Assembly: GCA_964571235.1 (NCBI GenBank)
Contig: CAZNAI010000007.1
Span: forward strand, 62,001 to 126,000
DNA: 64,000 bases
DNA from: JACRAV01 sp964571235
Lineage (GTDB): Bacteria; Zixibacteria; MSB-5A5; GN15; FEB-12
Direction of reading: 5' to 3'
The notes under the pieces are model-generated. The model did not search any database. It saw only the letters and a list, made by a program, of their open reading frames with translations, and had not been told where the DNA came from. Position numbers and translations under genes: made by a program. How positions within the stretch are numbered: the stretch's first letter is position 1; the number at the start of each line of letters is the position of its first letter. Shown piece by piece: positions 1-8,537 of the stretch.

Positions 1-1
1 C

Positions 2-520
2 AAAATTCCGGCCAAAGAGATAGCGCGGCAGATGATTAAAATGATGCGCGGGATCAACGGCGACTATCTGGGTGCGATTCAGGGACTCGATACGCCGCGG
101 GTAAAAGTCGAGTGTGTGACCTGTCACCGTGGGCAGGAGCGACCGATGCTCATCGACGATGTCCTCAATCGAGCCCTGGCGAGCGGCGGAATGAAAACTG
201 TTGACTCGGTCTACCGGGCATTGCGCGGAGAGTATTACGGAAGCGCCACCTACGATTTCAGCGAGGCTGTGTTGGTGCATTTTGCCTGGGACATCGCGCA
301 GGAAAATGATACCGTGGCGCTCCAGGCGCTGGCGCTCAATCGTGAGTTTAATCCCAAGTCGTCGTTCACCGAATGGGCGACTGGACAAATCTACGCCGAG
401 CGAGGGGATACCGTTTCGGCGATTGCTTCACTTGAGAAGGCGCTGGAGTATAATCCGAACAACCGCCGGGCCAAACGCGATCTGGATCAGCTCAAAGGAG
501 TCGCGCCGAAAAAGCCGTGA
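2..520 (+). CDS. Cytochrome c (reaction-centre cytochrome subunit-like) with C-terminal TPRs, 5' partial
   Basis: The reading frame is open to the left edge, so the N-terminus is missing; 172 residues are visible. A single haem-binding CVTCH lies at visible residues 38-42, in a setting (helix, then EC-x2-CHRGQ) typical of the photosynthetic reaction-centre cytochrome c subunit family. That family also occurs in many non-phototrophs as exported monohaem electron carriers. Residues about 115-165 form TPR-like helices, including a repeat ending in an ALEYNPNN motif. The domain order cytochrome then TPR suggests a periplasmic electron carrier with a protein-docking tail. Export cannot be verified because the signal peptide would be outside the window. 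A strong hairpin terminator follows. Confidence 0.75.
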   Translation, partial: KIPAKEIARQMIKMMRGINGDYLGAIQGLDTPRVKVECVTCHRGQERPMLIDDVLNRALASGGMKTVDSVYRALRGEYYGSATYDFSEAVLVHFAWDIAQENDTVALQALALNREFNPKSSFTEWATGQIYAERGDTVSAIASLEKALEYNPNNRRAKRDLDQLKGVAPKKP

Positions 521-548
521 GGTCAGTCGTTCGCATCAGGTCACAAGT

Positions 549-642
549 CACGCCTTAGGCGTGCCGCAAGACCTGACGCGACGAATATAAGAAGCTGTAA
601 GATCAAAGTGTCACTGACAAACGGGCAGGCAGGAAGCCTGCC
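549..642. repeat. Two small perfect palindromes in the intergenic spacer
   Basis: Two hairpins stand between the cytochrome gene and its terminator: cacgcct/aggcgtg (549-563, one-base loop) and ggcaggc/gcctgcc (624-642, five-base loop). They resemble the paired hairpins at 43779-43839 in size and setting and may be REP-type elements. No coding potential was recognised here. Confidence 0.4.
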
Positions 643-665
643 GCGCACGAAGCGCACGTAAAATG

Positions 666-696
666 AAAAAGCCCACCGCGGAGCGGTGGGCTTTTT
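666..696. terminator. Bidirectional intrinsic terminator
   Basis: A 9-bp perfect GC-rich stem (gcccaccgc / gcggtgggc) with a three-base loop is flanked by A5 on the left and T5 on the right. It can terminate both the converging cytochrome gene and the minus-strand gene ending at 717. Confidence 0.9.
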
Positions 697-716
697 ACTA
701 TGCCAGGATTTAATTA

Positions 717-1850
717 TCAGCCTTCGATCATCTCGACATTGGCGCGAGGGACGAGGGCTTTCTGTTTGTCGTCGAACTCCACTTCAAGCACACGGGCGTG
801 CGATTCAGAGGCGAGAGTCTGGAGAGGTGAGGGCAAATCAGAGACAGTCCCTAACTTTCCGAAGTAGGGGTGACGAATGACCCGGATCGGCGAACCGATT
901 TTGAGTCCTTCGATCGGCGCTGGAACAACTTTGCCCAACGCCTCGGTCGACGCGCGCGGGATCACTACTTCGGGCCTGATCACACCGGCGCGAATCTGGG
1001 TGGCGCCGTTGATCGAGGCCAGTTCCCCTTCGTGTCTTTTGAGCAACTCAAACGTGCGCTGGGCCATGTTGATCGGTCCGAACCCTTCCGTGACAACCAA
1101 GGTGACGCCGATTTCTTCCGAGCCGGTAATCGCCACGCCGATATCGTAGCCCAAGAAGTCGCGCAGATCTTTGTCATCAAATCCGCCGACAACAATTCCT
1201 TTAGCGCCGACAGAGACGGCCTTTTTGATGGCATCGGCGGTGACTATTGATCCGCCGACAATGACAGTCCCTTTCATGTCGGGGGTAATCAACTCTGGAG
1301 TGAGCATCGTTTTGTTATCCGGCACGGCGATTTTGATGGGGCCGTGGGTTTCGCCGCCTATCCCAAAGATCCCCTGCACAAACGAAGCCATGCATTGCAC
1401 AACAACTCCCTCGCGGGGGATGACTTCGACAATCTCGCTCTGCACATAGGCATGGACCTGCACCGGAGTCGGTTCGCCGCGCTGGAGCACCTGGCCGGTG
1501 ATATGCGAGATGGATTCAATCGTGCCGTCGATGGTCGCTTCGCACTTGGTTTGGCCGAGGAATTTCAAACCGAAGAGTGGTTTGCTCGCCGCCACCGCCT
1601 CGCCTTTTGTGACCCGGTCGCCAACTTTCTTCTGCATGACGATTTCGAGGTCTTCCGGCGGAATCCCAAGCTTGTTGGCAACATTGAGCGGAACAACCGC
1701 GCCGGGAAGATGAGTGCGGGCGACGATATCATCAGGCCCGACTTTATCGCCGACCTTGACGAGCACCTCGCCTTTGAGCGGCAGAATTCGATTTTTCCGG
1801 ACAACCAATTTATCGGTGACTTTTAGTCCTGGAGTGTATGCGTGACCCAT
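717..1850 (-). CDS. Barrel-sandwich (RnfC/lipoyl-like) protein with C-terminal KOW-like motif
   Basis: This is a 377-residue soluble protein without signal peptide or TM segment. Residues about 1-150 contain repeated short segments of the type found in barrel-sandwich hybrid folds (VGDKVGPDD, VGDRVTKGE, then GTIESIS-x4-GQVL), as in RnfC N-termini and biotinyl/lipoyl domains. I see no biotin or lipoyl lysine motif. The C-terminal 70 residues carry a KOW-like pattern (IGSPIRVI-x4-FGKLGTV). The start has a good AAAGGA Shine-Dalgarno. It is the last gene of a three-gene minus-strand set with the MutL-type ATPase. Its function is unknown, and the link to the ATPase is by context only. Confidence 0.6.
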   Translation of the reverse strand: MGHAYTPGLKVTDKLVVRKNRILPLKGEVLVKVGDKVGPDDIVARTHLPGAVVPLNVANKLGIPPEDLEIVMQKKVGDRVTKGEAVAASKPLFGLKFLGQTKCEATIDGTIESISHITGQVLQRGEPTPVQVHAYVQSEIVEVIPREGVVVQCMASFVQGIFGIGGETHGPIKIAVPDNKTMLTPELITPDMKGTVIVGGSIVTADAIKKAVSVGAKGIVVGGFDDKDLRDFLGYDIGVAITGSEEIGVTLVVTEGFGPINMAQRTFELLKRHEGELASINGATQIRAGVIRPEVVIPRASTEALGKVVPAPIEGLKIGSPIRVIRHPYFGKLGTVSDLPSPLQTLASESHARVLEVEFDDKQKALVPRANVEMIEG

Positions 1851-1875
1851 TGCAATCCTTTGTATTGCCGCTTAT

Positions 1876-2682
1876 TTACGCGGCTGAATTTTTTCTCCGC
1901 TTACGGCGGGCGGCCAATATGACGATGAGAATGACGACCATTCCCGACCCAACCGGCCAGTATCTTTTGATATCAGGATCCGCCGAACCCGAATCTTTTG
2001 ACAGGTCGGCGACTTTGAGTGTCTCTTTGGTTACACCGGCCGGTTGCGTTCCCTCGGTGAGCGACTCGGCGATCTGAACGAACGTCGGCAAGACCGCCGA
2101 CCAGGCTGAATCGGTGGCGTAAAAATAAAAGTTCGCGACACCGTGCATGGTGAACCGGACCGCCAGCAGATTCCTGCGGGTGGTGATCCGGCCTTCGTGC
2201 ATGTCGGTTTGCACGAGGAGCAGACGTTGATCGCTCACATAGAGCGGCATGTCAGCTTTCAGCCTTGACAATACTTCACCGCTCTTTACTGAGTCGACAT
2301 GATTGGCAAAGCCGGATGCGATCGCCGCTAACGCTGAGTCGCGGGATCTCCCGATCAGTTCGCCAACGCTGTCAAAAGTGAGCATGACATACGGCTCGTC
2401 GTAGAATGCCCTGTCAGTGGATGGGGCCAACACCACTTCGTATTTCAAGAGCGCCGGATCGGCGTTGTTTTGCGTGAGGAAAAAGTCAACTGAGCGGTAG
2501 TCGATCTGTTCCCATGAGTCGGGGTAGGTGAGATAGAACTGACCGTTATAACTGACGAAGTTCTTGGCCGAAACGGGGACAGCATTGAGTACGACAAGCA
2601 AGAGGGAGAATATCACGGTTGATATTGAACAGCCTCGAACAGAGAATCTCATGGCTCCAGTCCCTTCCACCGTTGAGTTCAT
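1876..2682 (-). CDS. Exported protein with signal peptide and C-terminal TM anchor, unknown function
   Basis: The chosen start overlaps the MutL stop as ATGA, suggesting translational coupling. An internal ATG at 2652, preceded by GGAG, would give a cleaner signal peptide starting MRFSVRG and is a good alternative. After a hydrophobic signal segment ending near VPVSA comes a soluble domain of about 190 residues opening FVSYNGQFYLTYPDSW. A C-terminal TM helix (GSGMVVILIVILAA) is followed by a basic RRKRRK tail. This predicts a periplasmic domain anchored at its C-terminus. The YPDSWEQ-like opening is reminiscent of small lipoprotein/PsbP-like domains, but I cannot assign a family. Confidence 0.6.
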   Translation of the reverse strand: MNSTVEGTGAMRFSVRGCSISTVIFSLLLVVLNAVPVSAKNFVSYNGQFYLTYPDSWEQIDYRSVDFFLTQNNADPALLKYEVVLAPSTDRAFYDEPYVMLTFDSVGELIGRSRDSALAAIASGFANHVDSVKSGEVLSRLKADMPLYVSDQRLLLVQTDMHEGRITTRRNLLAVRFTMHGVANFYFYATDSAWSAVLPTFVQIAESLTEGTQPAGVTKETLKVADLSKDSGSADPDIKRYWPVGSGMVVILIVILAARRKRRKNSAA

Positions 2683-4541
2683 CGTACAATGTGTCCGTCG
2701 CGAACCGGGTAAATATCGAGTTCCGCCATCCACTGGGTGAGGTAGCGCACCCGGTCTTGTTCGGAGAGGGTGGAGAGATCAAACGGGCGACCGCGGCCAT
2801 CCAGAATCACTCCCACCACGCCGCCGTGAATTTCTTTTTCGACCTTTATACCGTTGCCGGCGCCGCAATCGTAGTTCCGTTCAGGTTCCAGGATCGCTTT
2901 CGCGGTTAGGGGAAGTCCGTTAGTAGCAACACCGAGCGGGAAGTGCTTCATTTCGAGATGAGTGAGCGTGCCGCTGACAGTGCCGGTCGGAAGCTCGATC
3001 GTGTATTTCATCACCGGTCCCGGTTTTTTGGCGACACCCTTGGGGGCAATGCATGTACCGAGATGAATCAGGCAGTCCTTTTCAAATACTTCGGTTGCCG
3101 CCTTAGGTTGCACCTGCGTGAGAACGCCGAGTTGCGGCATCATGAAGATAGAGTCCACCGCCAAGCGGGTGACACCCTCGGGCAGGAATGCGTCGATCAT
3201 CATTAGGGCCGACTGCTGGCGGCGAGGGGCATGCGAAAGCACACCGCCTGATCCGATCAGCATGTTCAGAGTCATCATGTTCACGATCGAAGCGCCGGAC
3301 GAGGACTGCTCAAACGCTTCAGCAATGGTCCGCTGTTGCTGAACGCCCTTGAGCGCCGAGGCAAAGCTCCGGTGCTGGACAAAAGCCAGGCGGAGCGCTT
3401 CTTTGGCGATCGCCTGCTCGAAAATCAGTTCTTCCATCGACTGCGGAATAGTAGTCGGGCGGATCATTTTGTTTTTGACACGGTTGCGCAGGTCGCGTTC
3501 GTCCATGACAAACGGAACCCAGCGCATGACCATCGGGAGGGTCGCTTCGGCGAAAACGTTGGAAATCGAATACGACATGCCGAGGTTGGCCGACACGGTG
3601 CGGTTAAAGACCGGCGTGGTGCCGTCGGGGCGGAAGACCGAGAAAACGTCGGTGGTGGCGCCGCCGATATCAACACCGACTGCTTCGATCTTGTATTGCT
3701 CGGCAATGGTCTGAATGATAAGTCCTACTGCGCCGGGAGTTGGCATGATTGGGGCGTCGGCCCAGGACATCAGCTTCTTGTATCCGGGAGCTTGGGCCAT
3801 GACATGTTCCATGAACAGCTCATGAATTTCTTCGCGGGCCGGACCTAAGTTTTCGCGTTCGAGCACCGGCCTTAGATTGTCAACAACGCGCAGATCGACT
3901 TTGTCGGACAGGGCCTCTTTGACCGGTTCGGTGGCGTCTTTGTTGCCAGCGTAAATGATCGGTAGTTTATATCCTGTGCCGAGGCGTGGGCGCGGATCGG
4001 CGGCCGATACGAGTTCGGCAATTTCAACGACGTGGGTTGTGGTGCCGCCGTCGATACCGCCCGATAGCAAGATCATATCAGGGCGCAGATGGCGGATACG
4101 TTCGATTTGTTGGTGGGGTAGCCGCTTGTCGTTGGCGGCGATGACATCCATGACAATCGCGCCGGCGCCAAGAGCGGCACGCTCGGCCGATTCGGCGGTC
4201 ATCGAGCGGACTACACCGGCCACCATCATCTGAAGACCACCTCCAGCCGACGATGTGGATATGTAAACGTCGGTGCCTATATTCCCGTTGGCCGGAGAAA
4301 TGAATTTGTCGTTTTCGTCCAAAATCTTACGGCCGGAGAGTTCTTCGAGTTCGGCCACGGCGTTCAGCACTCCCATCGTAACGTCTTCGAAGGGAGCCTC
4401 GACTGTCGTCGGGGCCTCGCCGCGCGTGATGAGTCGATACTCGCCATCGCGAAGTTCAATCAGAATTGCTTTGGTGGTTGTCGAACCGCAGTCGGTCGCT
4501 ACGATAACTTTGATATCTTCCGGATTGGCAAACTTAGCCAT
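2679..4541 (-). CDS. MutL-type (glutamate mutase L family) ASKHA ATPase
   Basis: The 620-residue protein carries the MutL-family phosphate-1 motif DCGSTTTK (residues 17-24) and a second nucleotide-binding motif, GVDIGGATTD, near residue 300. Both are diagnostic of the ASKHA (actin/Hsp70/sugar kinase) fold. MutL is named for its position in glutamate mutase operons, where a role in maintaining the B12 enzyme has been proposed. No mutase subunit (GlmS/GlmE-like) or B12 gene is nearby, so a mutase role is not supported here. The start ATG has AAAGGA six bases upstream. It heads a three-gene operon and is divergent from the triplicated membrane-module locus. Function is tentative; family membership is fairly secure. 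Confidence 0.8.
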   Translation of the reverse strand: MAKFANPEDIKVIVATDCGSTTTKAILIELRDGEYRLITRGEAPTTVEAPFEDVTMGVLNAVAELEELSGRKILDENDKFISPANGNIGTDVYISTSSAGGGLQMMVAGVVRSMTAESAERAALGAGAIVMDVIAANDKRLPHQQIERIRHLRPDMILLSGGIDGGTTTHVVEIAELVSAADPRPRLGTGYKLPIIYAGNKDATEPVKEALSDKVDLRVVDNLRPVLERENLGPAREEIHELFMEHVMAQAPGYKKLMSWADAPIMPTPGAVGLIIQTIAEQYKIEAVGVDIGGATTDVFSVFRPDGTTPVFNRTVSANLGMSYSISNVFAEATLPMVMRWVPFVMDERDLRNRVKNKMIRPTTIPQSMEELIFEQAIAKEALRLAFVQHRSFASALKGVQQQRTIAEAFEQSSSGASIVNMMTLNMLIGSGGVLSHAPRRQQSALMMIDAFLPEGVTRLAVDSIFMMPQLGVLTQVQPKAATEVFEKDCLIHLGTCIAPKGVAKKPGPVMKYTIELPTGTVSGTLTHLEMKHFPLGVATNGLPLTAKAILEPERNYDCGAGNGIKVEKEIHGGVVGVILDGRGRPFDLSTLSEQDRVRYLTQWMAELDIYPVRDGHIVR

Positions 4542-4679
4542 CGTTATCCTTTGCTTACTTCAATCTATTGTCCCCGGCAGTAGAGACGCTGTCGCGCACC
4601 AACTCCGGTCGAGTCGCAAAGTATAATGAGGTAACGGGGGGTTGTAAATAGGCAAGTTGTTCCTAAGTTAAAGGGCGTG

Positions 4680-4710
4680 GCCGAAGAGTCTTCGGCGGGC
4701 TTTCTTTTTG
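4680..4710 (+). terminator. Terminator-like hairpin upstream of the A1 promoter
   Basis: Stem gccgaag / cttcggc has a three-base loop and is followed by gggctttcttttt. It lies immediately upstream of the promoter, where no plus-strand gene needs terminating. It may insulate the promoter or be an operator-like inverted repeat. Confidence 0.45.
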
Positions 4711-4712
4711 TC

Positions 4713-4741
4713 TTGACTAAAGTTAGCCGGAATCATATTGT
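4713..4741 (+). promoter_or_regulatory. Putative sigma70 promoter of the twelve-gene membrane locus
   Basis: TTGACT and TATTGT are separated by 17 bases, about 170 bases upstream of the first A-type start. No equally good promoter was seen between the later genes, which are almost contiguous. This fits one long transcript. Confidence 0.5.
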
Positions 4742-4910
4742 GCCTGCCAAGCTACAAGACCTGATCGGATCGGGTCTTGATGAGTTGGTGAACCGGGTTT
4801 AGCGCGCGGGAGAGGAATAACACTGGACGATCAGCGCGGTCAATCCGTTTATCAATAGAGTAGTTGCAGATTGTGCGGCCGACGCCGTACCAAACGGAAG
4901 AGGATCATTA

Positions 4911-6182
4911 GTGATTGCAGTCCCCACACTAAGCGCCTGTCGCCGCCTCTTTGGTGTGGTTGTTTCCGTTGCCGCTTTTTCCAGCCCGCTATGGGCCCAA
5001 GATTCACTCCACGTAGCAGATTCGAGCGCTCCTTCGGTTCTGTCAATGATAGCCGGTCGGGCCGGTGCGCCGGCCTCGGTTAGCGATTTTGTTGTCGTCG
5101 ATCTCCCCAACGACGATGGCAACGCGGTTGGGTTGAGCTGGAAGGTCTCGACGGATGATTTCAAGGGTGGAGCTGTTAGAAAATATCGAATCTACCGTTG
5201 CCTTTCCGATTCAGGCGCCGATGGACCGTTTGCCGAGGTAGGCGATGTGACCGCGGGGATAACTCAATTCACCGACGGTAACTGTTTGGCGGGGGAATCG
5301 TATTACTACAAAATTCGAACAATCGCCGATTCGGTAGTCGACGGCCGCGTTATTTTCGAGGGGTATTCTGAATCGGGAGTGGTCGGGCCGGTACAGGCAG
5401 TTGCCCAATGGTTTGACTGGCAACGGCGGAATGTCTTCATCGGCGTGCTCGTCCTATGCTTCCTTATCATGTTCTATATCCGGCAGGCGCAGGCCGGGAA
5501 AAAGCTCTTCATCCGGAAAATTGCAGGACTTGAAGCGGTCGACGAGGCGGTCGGACGCGCCACCGAGATGGGCCGGAAGATATATTATATCCCCGGCACG
5601 CAGGATATGGATAATGTGCAGACTATCGCCGGGGTAACGATTCTCGGGCGAGTCGCCGAGATGGCCGCAACCTACGACGCCAAGCTGGAAGTGCCGGTTT
5701 GCCGATCGCTGGTCATGGTGACCTCGCGGGAAATTGTTAAAGAAGCATACTCAAAAGCCGGCCGTCCCGACGCTTTTCAAGAGAGTCAGGTACACTACAT
5801 TACCGACGATCAGTTCGGATACGCGGCGGCAGTCGATGGTATGATCGTGCGCGAAAAGCCGGCGACCATTTTCTTGCTCGGTATATTCTACGCCGAGTCG
5901 CTGATTCTCTCGGAGACGGGAAACTCAGTCGGGGCGATTCAGATCGCCGGCACCGGGGAACCGTCGCAATTGCCATTCTTCGTTGCCGCCTGCGATTACA
6001 CGTTGATCGGCGAAGAACTGTTCGCGGCCTCGGCCTACCTGTCTCGTGAGCCGCGTCAGCTTGGCTCGCTTAAAGGGCAGGATATCGGCAAAGGGATCAT
6101 TATTGGCTTAGTCTTGCTTGGTATTGTACTTGAGACCTTTGGTATTTACAATTTCAGCCAACTTTTTACGGTGATCGAGTAG
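4911..6182 (+). CDS. Module 1, A-type: FN3 + TM + cytoplasmic DUF6754-like protein
   Basis: GTG start with AGAGGA upstream. Order of parts in 423 residues: signal peptide (1-29, ...SPLWA/QDS), extracytoplasmic FN3-like domain (about 60-160), TM helix (173-189), basic stop-transfer RQAQAGKK, cytoplasmic domain (195-385), C-terminal TM (about 395-415). The cytoplasmic domain has GRATEMG, FGYAAAVDGM and ACDYTLIGEELFAASAYL, all retained in the A-type genes of modules 2 and 3. I believe this is the DUF6754 family, from memory of the family and not from a search. No catalytic motif is recognised. It is followed after three bases by the B-type gene. A receptor or scaffold linking outside to inside is an inference from topology. 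Confidence 0.7.
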   Translation: MIAVPTLSACRRLFGVVVSVAAFSSPLWAQDSLHVADSSAPSVLSMIAGRAGAPASVSDFVVVDLPNDDGNAVGLSWKVSTDDFKGGAVRKYRIYRCLSDSGADGPFAEVGDVTAGITQFTDGNCLAGESYYYKIRTIADSVVDGRVIFEGYSESGVVGPVQAVAQWFDWQRRNVFIGVLVLCFLIMFYIRQAQAGKKLFIRKIAGLEAVDEAVGRATEMGRKIYYIPGTQDMDNVQTIAGVTILGRVAEMAATYDAKLEVPVCRSLVMVTSREIVKEAYSKAGRPDAFQESQVHYITDDQFGYAAAVDGMIVREKPATIFLLGIFYAESLILSETGNSVGAIQIAGTGEPSQLPFFVAACDYTLIGEELFAASAYLSREPRQLGSLKGQDIGKGIIIGLVLLGIVLETFGIYNFSQLFTVIE

Positions 6183-6185
6183 CCC

Positions 6186-6833
6186 ATGAGACGAGAAGTA
6201 CCACTGATCATCACCGCCATCGCCGGAATTGTCTTTATCATACAGTACTTCATTCCCCATTTCCCGTTTAACCGATTCAGCAACTGGTTCTCCGACTGGT
6301 TTTCAATTGTCGCCGCCTGCGCTATCTGGCTGGGGGCGCTCAATCTGTTCAAGATGTCGCTTGAAAAAGTCTTTTATCGTCGCGACGGCTGGGGGTATGC
6401 GATTATCACCGTGATTTGCTTTCTTCTCATGGCTGTGATCGGGTTTGCTTCTGGCCAGGACTATTCCAAGATGGGAACTGGTTTTGACTGGATGTACACC
6501 AATATCTACACGCCGCTGTCGTCTACCATGTTCGCCATTCTGGCGTTTTTTGTCGCGTCGGCTTCATACCGCGCGTTCCGGGCGAGAAACTTTGAGGCAA
6601 CGCTCTTGTTGTTGGCCGCTTTCTTTGTCATGCTGGGTCGTGTACCGATCGGCGATCTTCTTACCGGATTCATGCCCGAATCACTCCGTCTTTCCAATCT
6701 GGCGACTTGGATCATGCAGTTCCCCAACACTGCCGGTCAAAGAGCGATTTTGATCGGTATTTCACTGGGTATTGTGTCGTCATCCTTGCGGCTAATTCTC
6801 GGTATCGAACGTTCTTATTTGGGAGGTGACTGA
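6186..6833 (+). CDS. Module 1, B-type: six-TM membrane protein
   Basis: The 215-residue protein is almost entirely hydrophobic with six predicted TM helices. The signature shared by all three B-type paralogues is STMF-x2-LAFFVASASYRAFRARN in TM4 and the following loop, and LGIERSYLG at the C-terminus. MRREVP at the N-terminus is close to MKREVP of the module 2 copy and MKRQLP of the module 3 copy. It starts three bases after the A1 stop, and its own stop overlaps the next ATG (ATG at 6833). There is no known-transporter motif. Function unknown; an integral subunit of a complex with A, C and D is inferred from strict co-occurrence. Confidence 0.7.
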   Translation: MRREVPLIITAIAGIVFIIQYFIPHFPFNRFSNWFSDWFSIVAACAIWLGALNLFKMSLEKVFYRRDGWGYAIITVICFLLMAVIGFASGQDYSKMGTGFDWMYTNIYTPLSSTMFAILAFFVASASYRAFRARNFEATLLLLAAFFVMLGRVPIGDLLTGFMPESLRLSNLATWIMQFPNTAGQRAILIGISLGIVSSSLRLILGIERSYLGGD

Positions 6834-7864
6834 TGGAATCAGCGCCAAAACCCAAACTTGAGCTCGGCCTTGTAATCGGGATACTGCTATTTGCGTTGAT
6901 TGCCTATGTCGGTCGGCACAATGATTGGTTCGGTCCGATCCTGCTCGGCGCCGGCATATCGCTCGTCGTCATGCTGATCGTGGCGGGAACGCTCATTTGG
7001 ATTTTGATCCGCACAATGGAAGGGAAACCGGCGAGTCGACGATTGGTCTTCTTGTATGTCGGACTATCAGTTGTTCTACCGCTGGCGATGCCGCTGACTC
7101 AGCGTATTGTGGTAACGCCGGAAGTACAGGCGGTGTACGACGGGCTTCAGACAGTTAAGCCCGGATCGAAAGTGCTGGTGTCGTTTGACTATGATCCACC
7201 GTCGGCGCCCGAGCTTCAGCCCATGGCCGAGTCATTTTTCCGGTATTGCTTTGATCATAATCTAAAGATCATCATCATGGGGCTCTGGCCGCAAGGGCCG
7301 CAACAGGCCAATATGGCACTGGCCCGCGTGCTCGGCGAAGAAAAGTACAAGTCCAAAAATCCTATGTATGGTGTGGACTATGTGAATCTCGGCTTTCAGT
7401 CGGGAAATGAGTTTGTTATTCAGCGGATGGGGACCGAGTTCAAGTCGATGTTTGCACGGGATTTTGCCGGAACGCCTTACGATTCGCTACCGCTTGTGCG
7501 AAATGTCAAGAACTTCTCAAACATCGATTACGCTTTCAATCTCTCGGCCGGGTATCCAGGAACCAAAGAGTGGGTACTTGTTGGCATCGATCAATTCGGG
7601 ATTAAGATGGGCGCCGGAAACACCGCCGTGCAGACAACCTCGATGTACCCCTATGTTCGCTCAGGACAGCTCAAGGGCATTTTAGGGGGGATGAGCGGCG
7701 CCGCGGAATTTGAATTGGTTACCAAATATCCCGCCAAAGGGACACGGTTCATGTTGTCGCAATCATTCGCCCATGTGGTGGTGGTGATCTTCATCATCAT
7801 TGGCAACGTGGCGTATATCATGCACGAGCGGCGACGTCCGACCACAAGAAAGGCGGCGGCCTGA
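6833..7864 (+). CDS. Module 1, C-type: membrane-anchored extracytoplasmic domain protein
   Basis: Three N-terminal TM helices (about 12-28, 33-58 and 69-88) are followed by a domain of about 220 residues, one C-terminal TM (about 310-332) and a basic HERRRP tail. Positive-inside reasoning puts the large domain outside the cytoplasm. Alternating strand/helix patterning around KVLVSFDYDP and LKIIIMGLWPQGP suggests an alpha/beta fold. Motifs conserved in all C-type genes are DYDP or DFDP, P-E-L/I-Q/H-PM, L-P-x3-VRN-like segments, and GI-L/M-GG-x2-GAA-x-(Y/F)E near the end. Aspartates in DYDP could bind metal, but this is a guess. The start ATG overlaps the B1 stop. Confidence 0.7.
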   Translation: MESAPKPKLELGLVIGILLFALIAYVGRHNDWFGPILLGAGISLVVMLIVAGTLIWILIRTMEGKPASRRLVFLYVGLSVVLPLAMPLTQRIVVTPEVQAVYDGLQTVKPGSKVLVSFDYDPPSAPELQPMAESFFRYCFDHNLKIIIMGLWPQGPQQANMALARVLGEEKYKSKNPMYGVDYVNLGFQSGNEFVIQRMGTEFKSMFARDFAGTPYDSLPLVRNVKNFSNIDYAFNLSAGYPGTKEWVLVGIDQFGIKMGAGNTAVQTTSMYPYVRSGQLKGILGGMSGAAEFELVTKYPAKGTRFMLSQSFAHVVVVIFIIIGNVAYIMHERRRPTTRKAAA

Positions 7865-7865
7865 T

Positions 7866-8537
7866 ATGCCAGTGACCATGGGTGCGGCCGATCATTTTGC
7901 CATTTGGCTTGCGGCGTTTCTCACGCTGGGAATTATTTCGTTCTTGTATCGGGATAACGCCTGGTACAAAATATGCGAAGCGATTTTTGTCGGTGTCTCG
8001 GCGGGGTACTGGCTGGTTTCGTATTTCTGGGACAATCTGTATAAGAAATTCTGGGTGGGTGTGTATGTCACGCCGATGGCCGATCGCCCGGACGACTGGT
8101 ACGTCCTGTTTGTCGGGGCGGCGCTGGGGATATTAATGCTCATGCGTCTCATCCCGAAAATTGGCTGGGTATCCCGATTGCCGTTGGCGTTTATTGTCGG
8201 CGCTACTGCCGGACTGTATCTGATCACCTATTTTGCTTCAAATGTAATGGTGCAAATTGAAGACACCGTTAGGCCGCTCTTGGGCGACAACTATGGCGCG
8301 TCGATCTATGATGTCATCGGTAACGTGGTCGTAGCGGTTGGAACATTTACCGGACTTATCTATTTCTTCTTTTCTAAAGAGCATAAAGGGGCATTTGGTG
8401 GTGCGGCCAAAGTGGGGATATTCTTTTTGATGGTCACCTTCGGCGCGTCGTTCGGGTATACGGTGATGAGCCGTATGTCGCTGTTGATCGGCCGGATGGA
8501 TTTCATATTCTCCGATTGGCTGAGGTTAATCAAGTAG
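7866..8537 (+). CDS. Module 1, D-type: six-TM membrane protein
   Basis: Start chosen at the ATG one base after the C1 stop; longer in-frame forms overlap C1 and lack a sensible N-terminus. The 223-residue protein has six predicted TM helices. Two signatures recur in all D-type paralogues: AAFLTL-x3-SFLY-x-DN-x2-YK in the first helix and loop, and YFFFSKEHKGAFGG then FGASFGYTVM in the last helices. A conserved charged SKEH between TM5 and TM6 sits in an otherwise hydrophobic setting and is a candidate functional site. The stop overlaps the GTG start of the next A-type gene, so modules 1 and 2 are translationally linked. Confidence 0.7.
   Translation: MPVTMGAADHFAIWLAAFLTLGIISFLYRDNAWYKICEAIFVGVSAGYWLVSYFWDNLYKKFWVGVYVTPMADRPDDWYVLFVGAALGILMLMRLIPKIGWVSRLPLAFIVGATAGLYLITYFASNVMVQIEDTVRPLLGDNYGASIYDVIGNVVVAVGTFTGLIYFFFSKEHKGAFGGAAKVGIFFLMVTFGASFGYTVMSRMSLLIGRMDFIFSDWLRLIK

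Larger units (their letters stand above)
4542..4910. other. Divergent intergenic region (369 bp) between the MutL operon and the triplicated membrane locus
   Basis: No gene is recognised. It holds a hairpin followed by a T-rich stretch (4680-4710) and a sigma70-like promoter (4713-4741) pointing at the first A-type gene. The Shine-Dalgarno AGAGGA lies near 4899-4904. I did not recognise a riboswitch. Confidence 0.6.

Noticed and set aside
2..520. Evidence for photosynthesis from the reaction-centre-type cytochrome
   Set aside because: The cytochrome family is common in non-phototrophs and no other photosynthesis gene is in the window.
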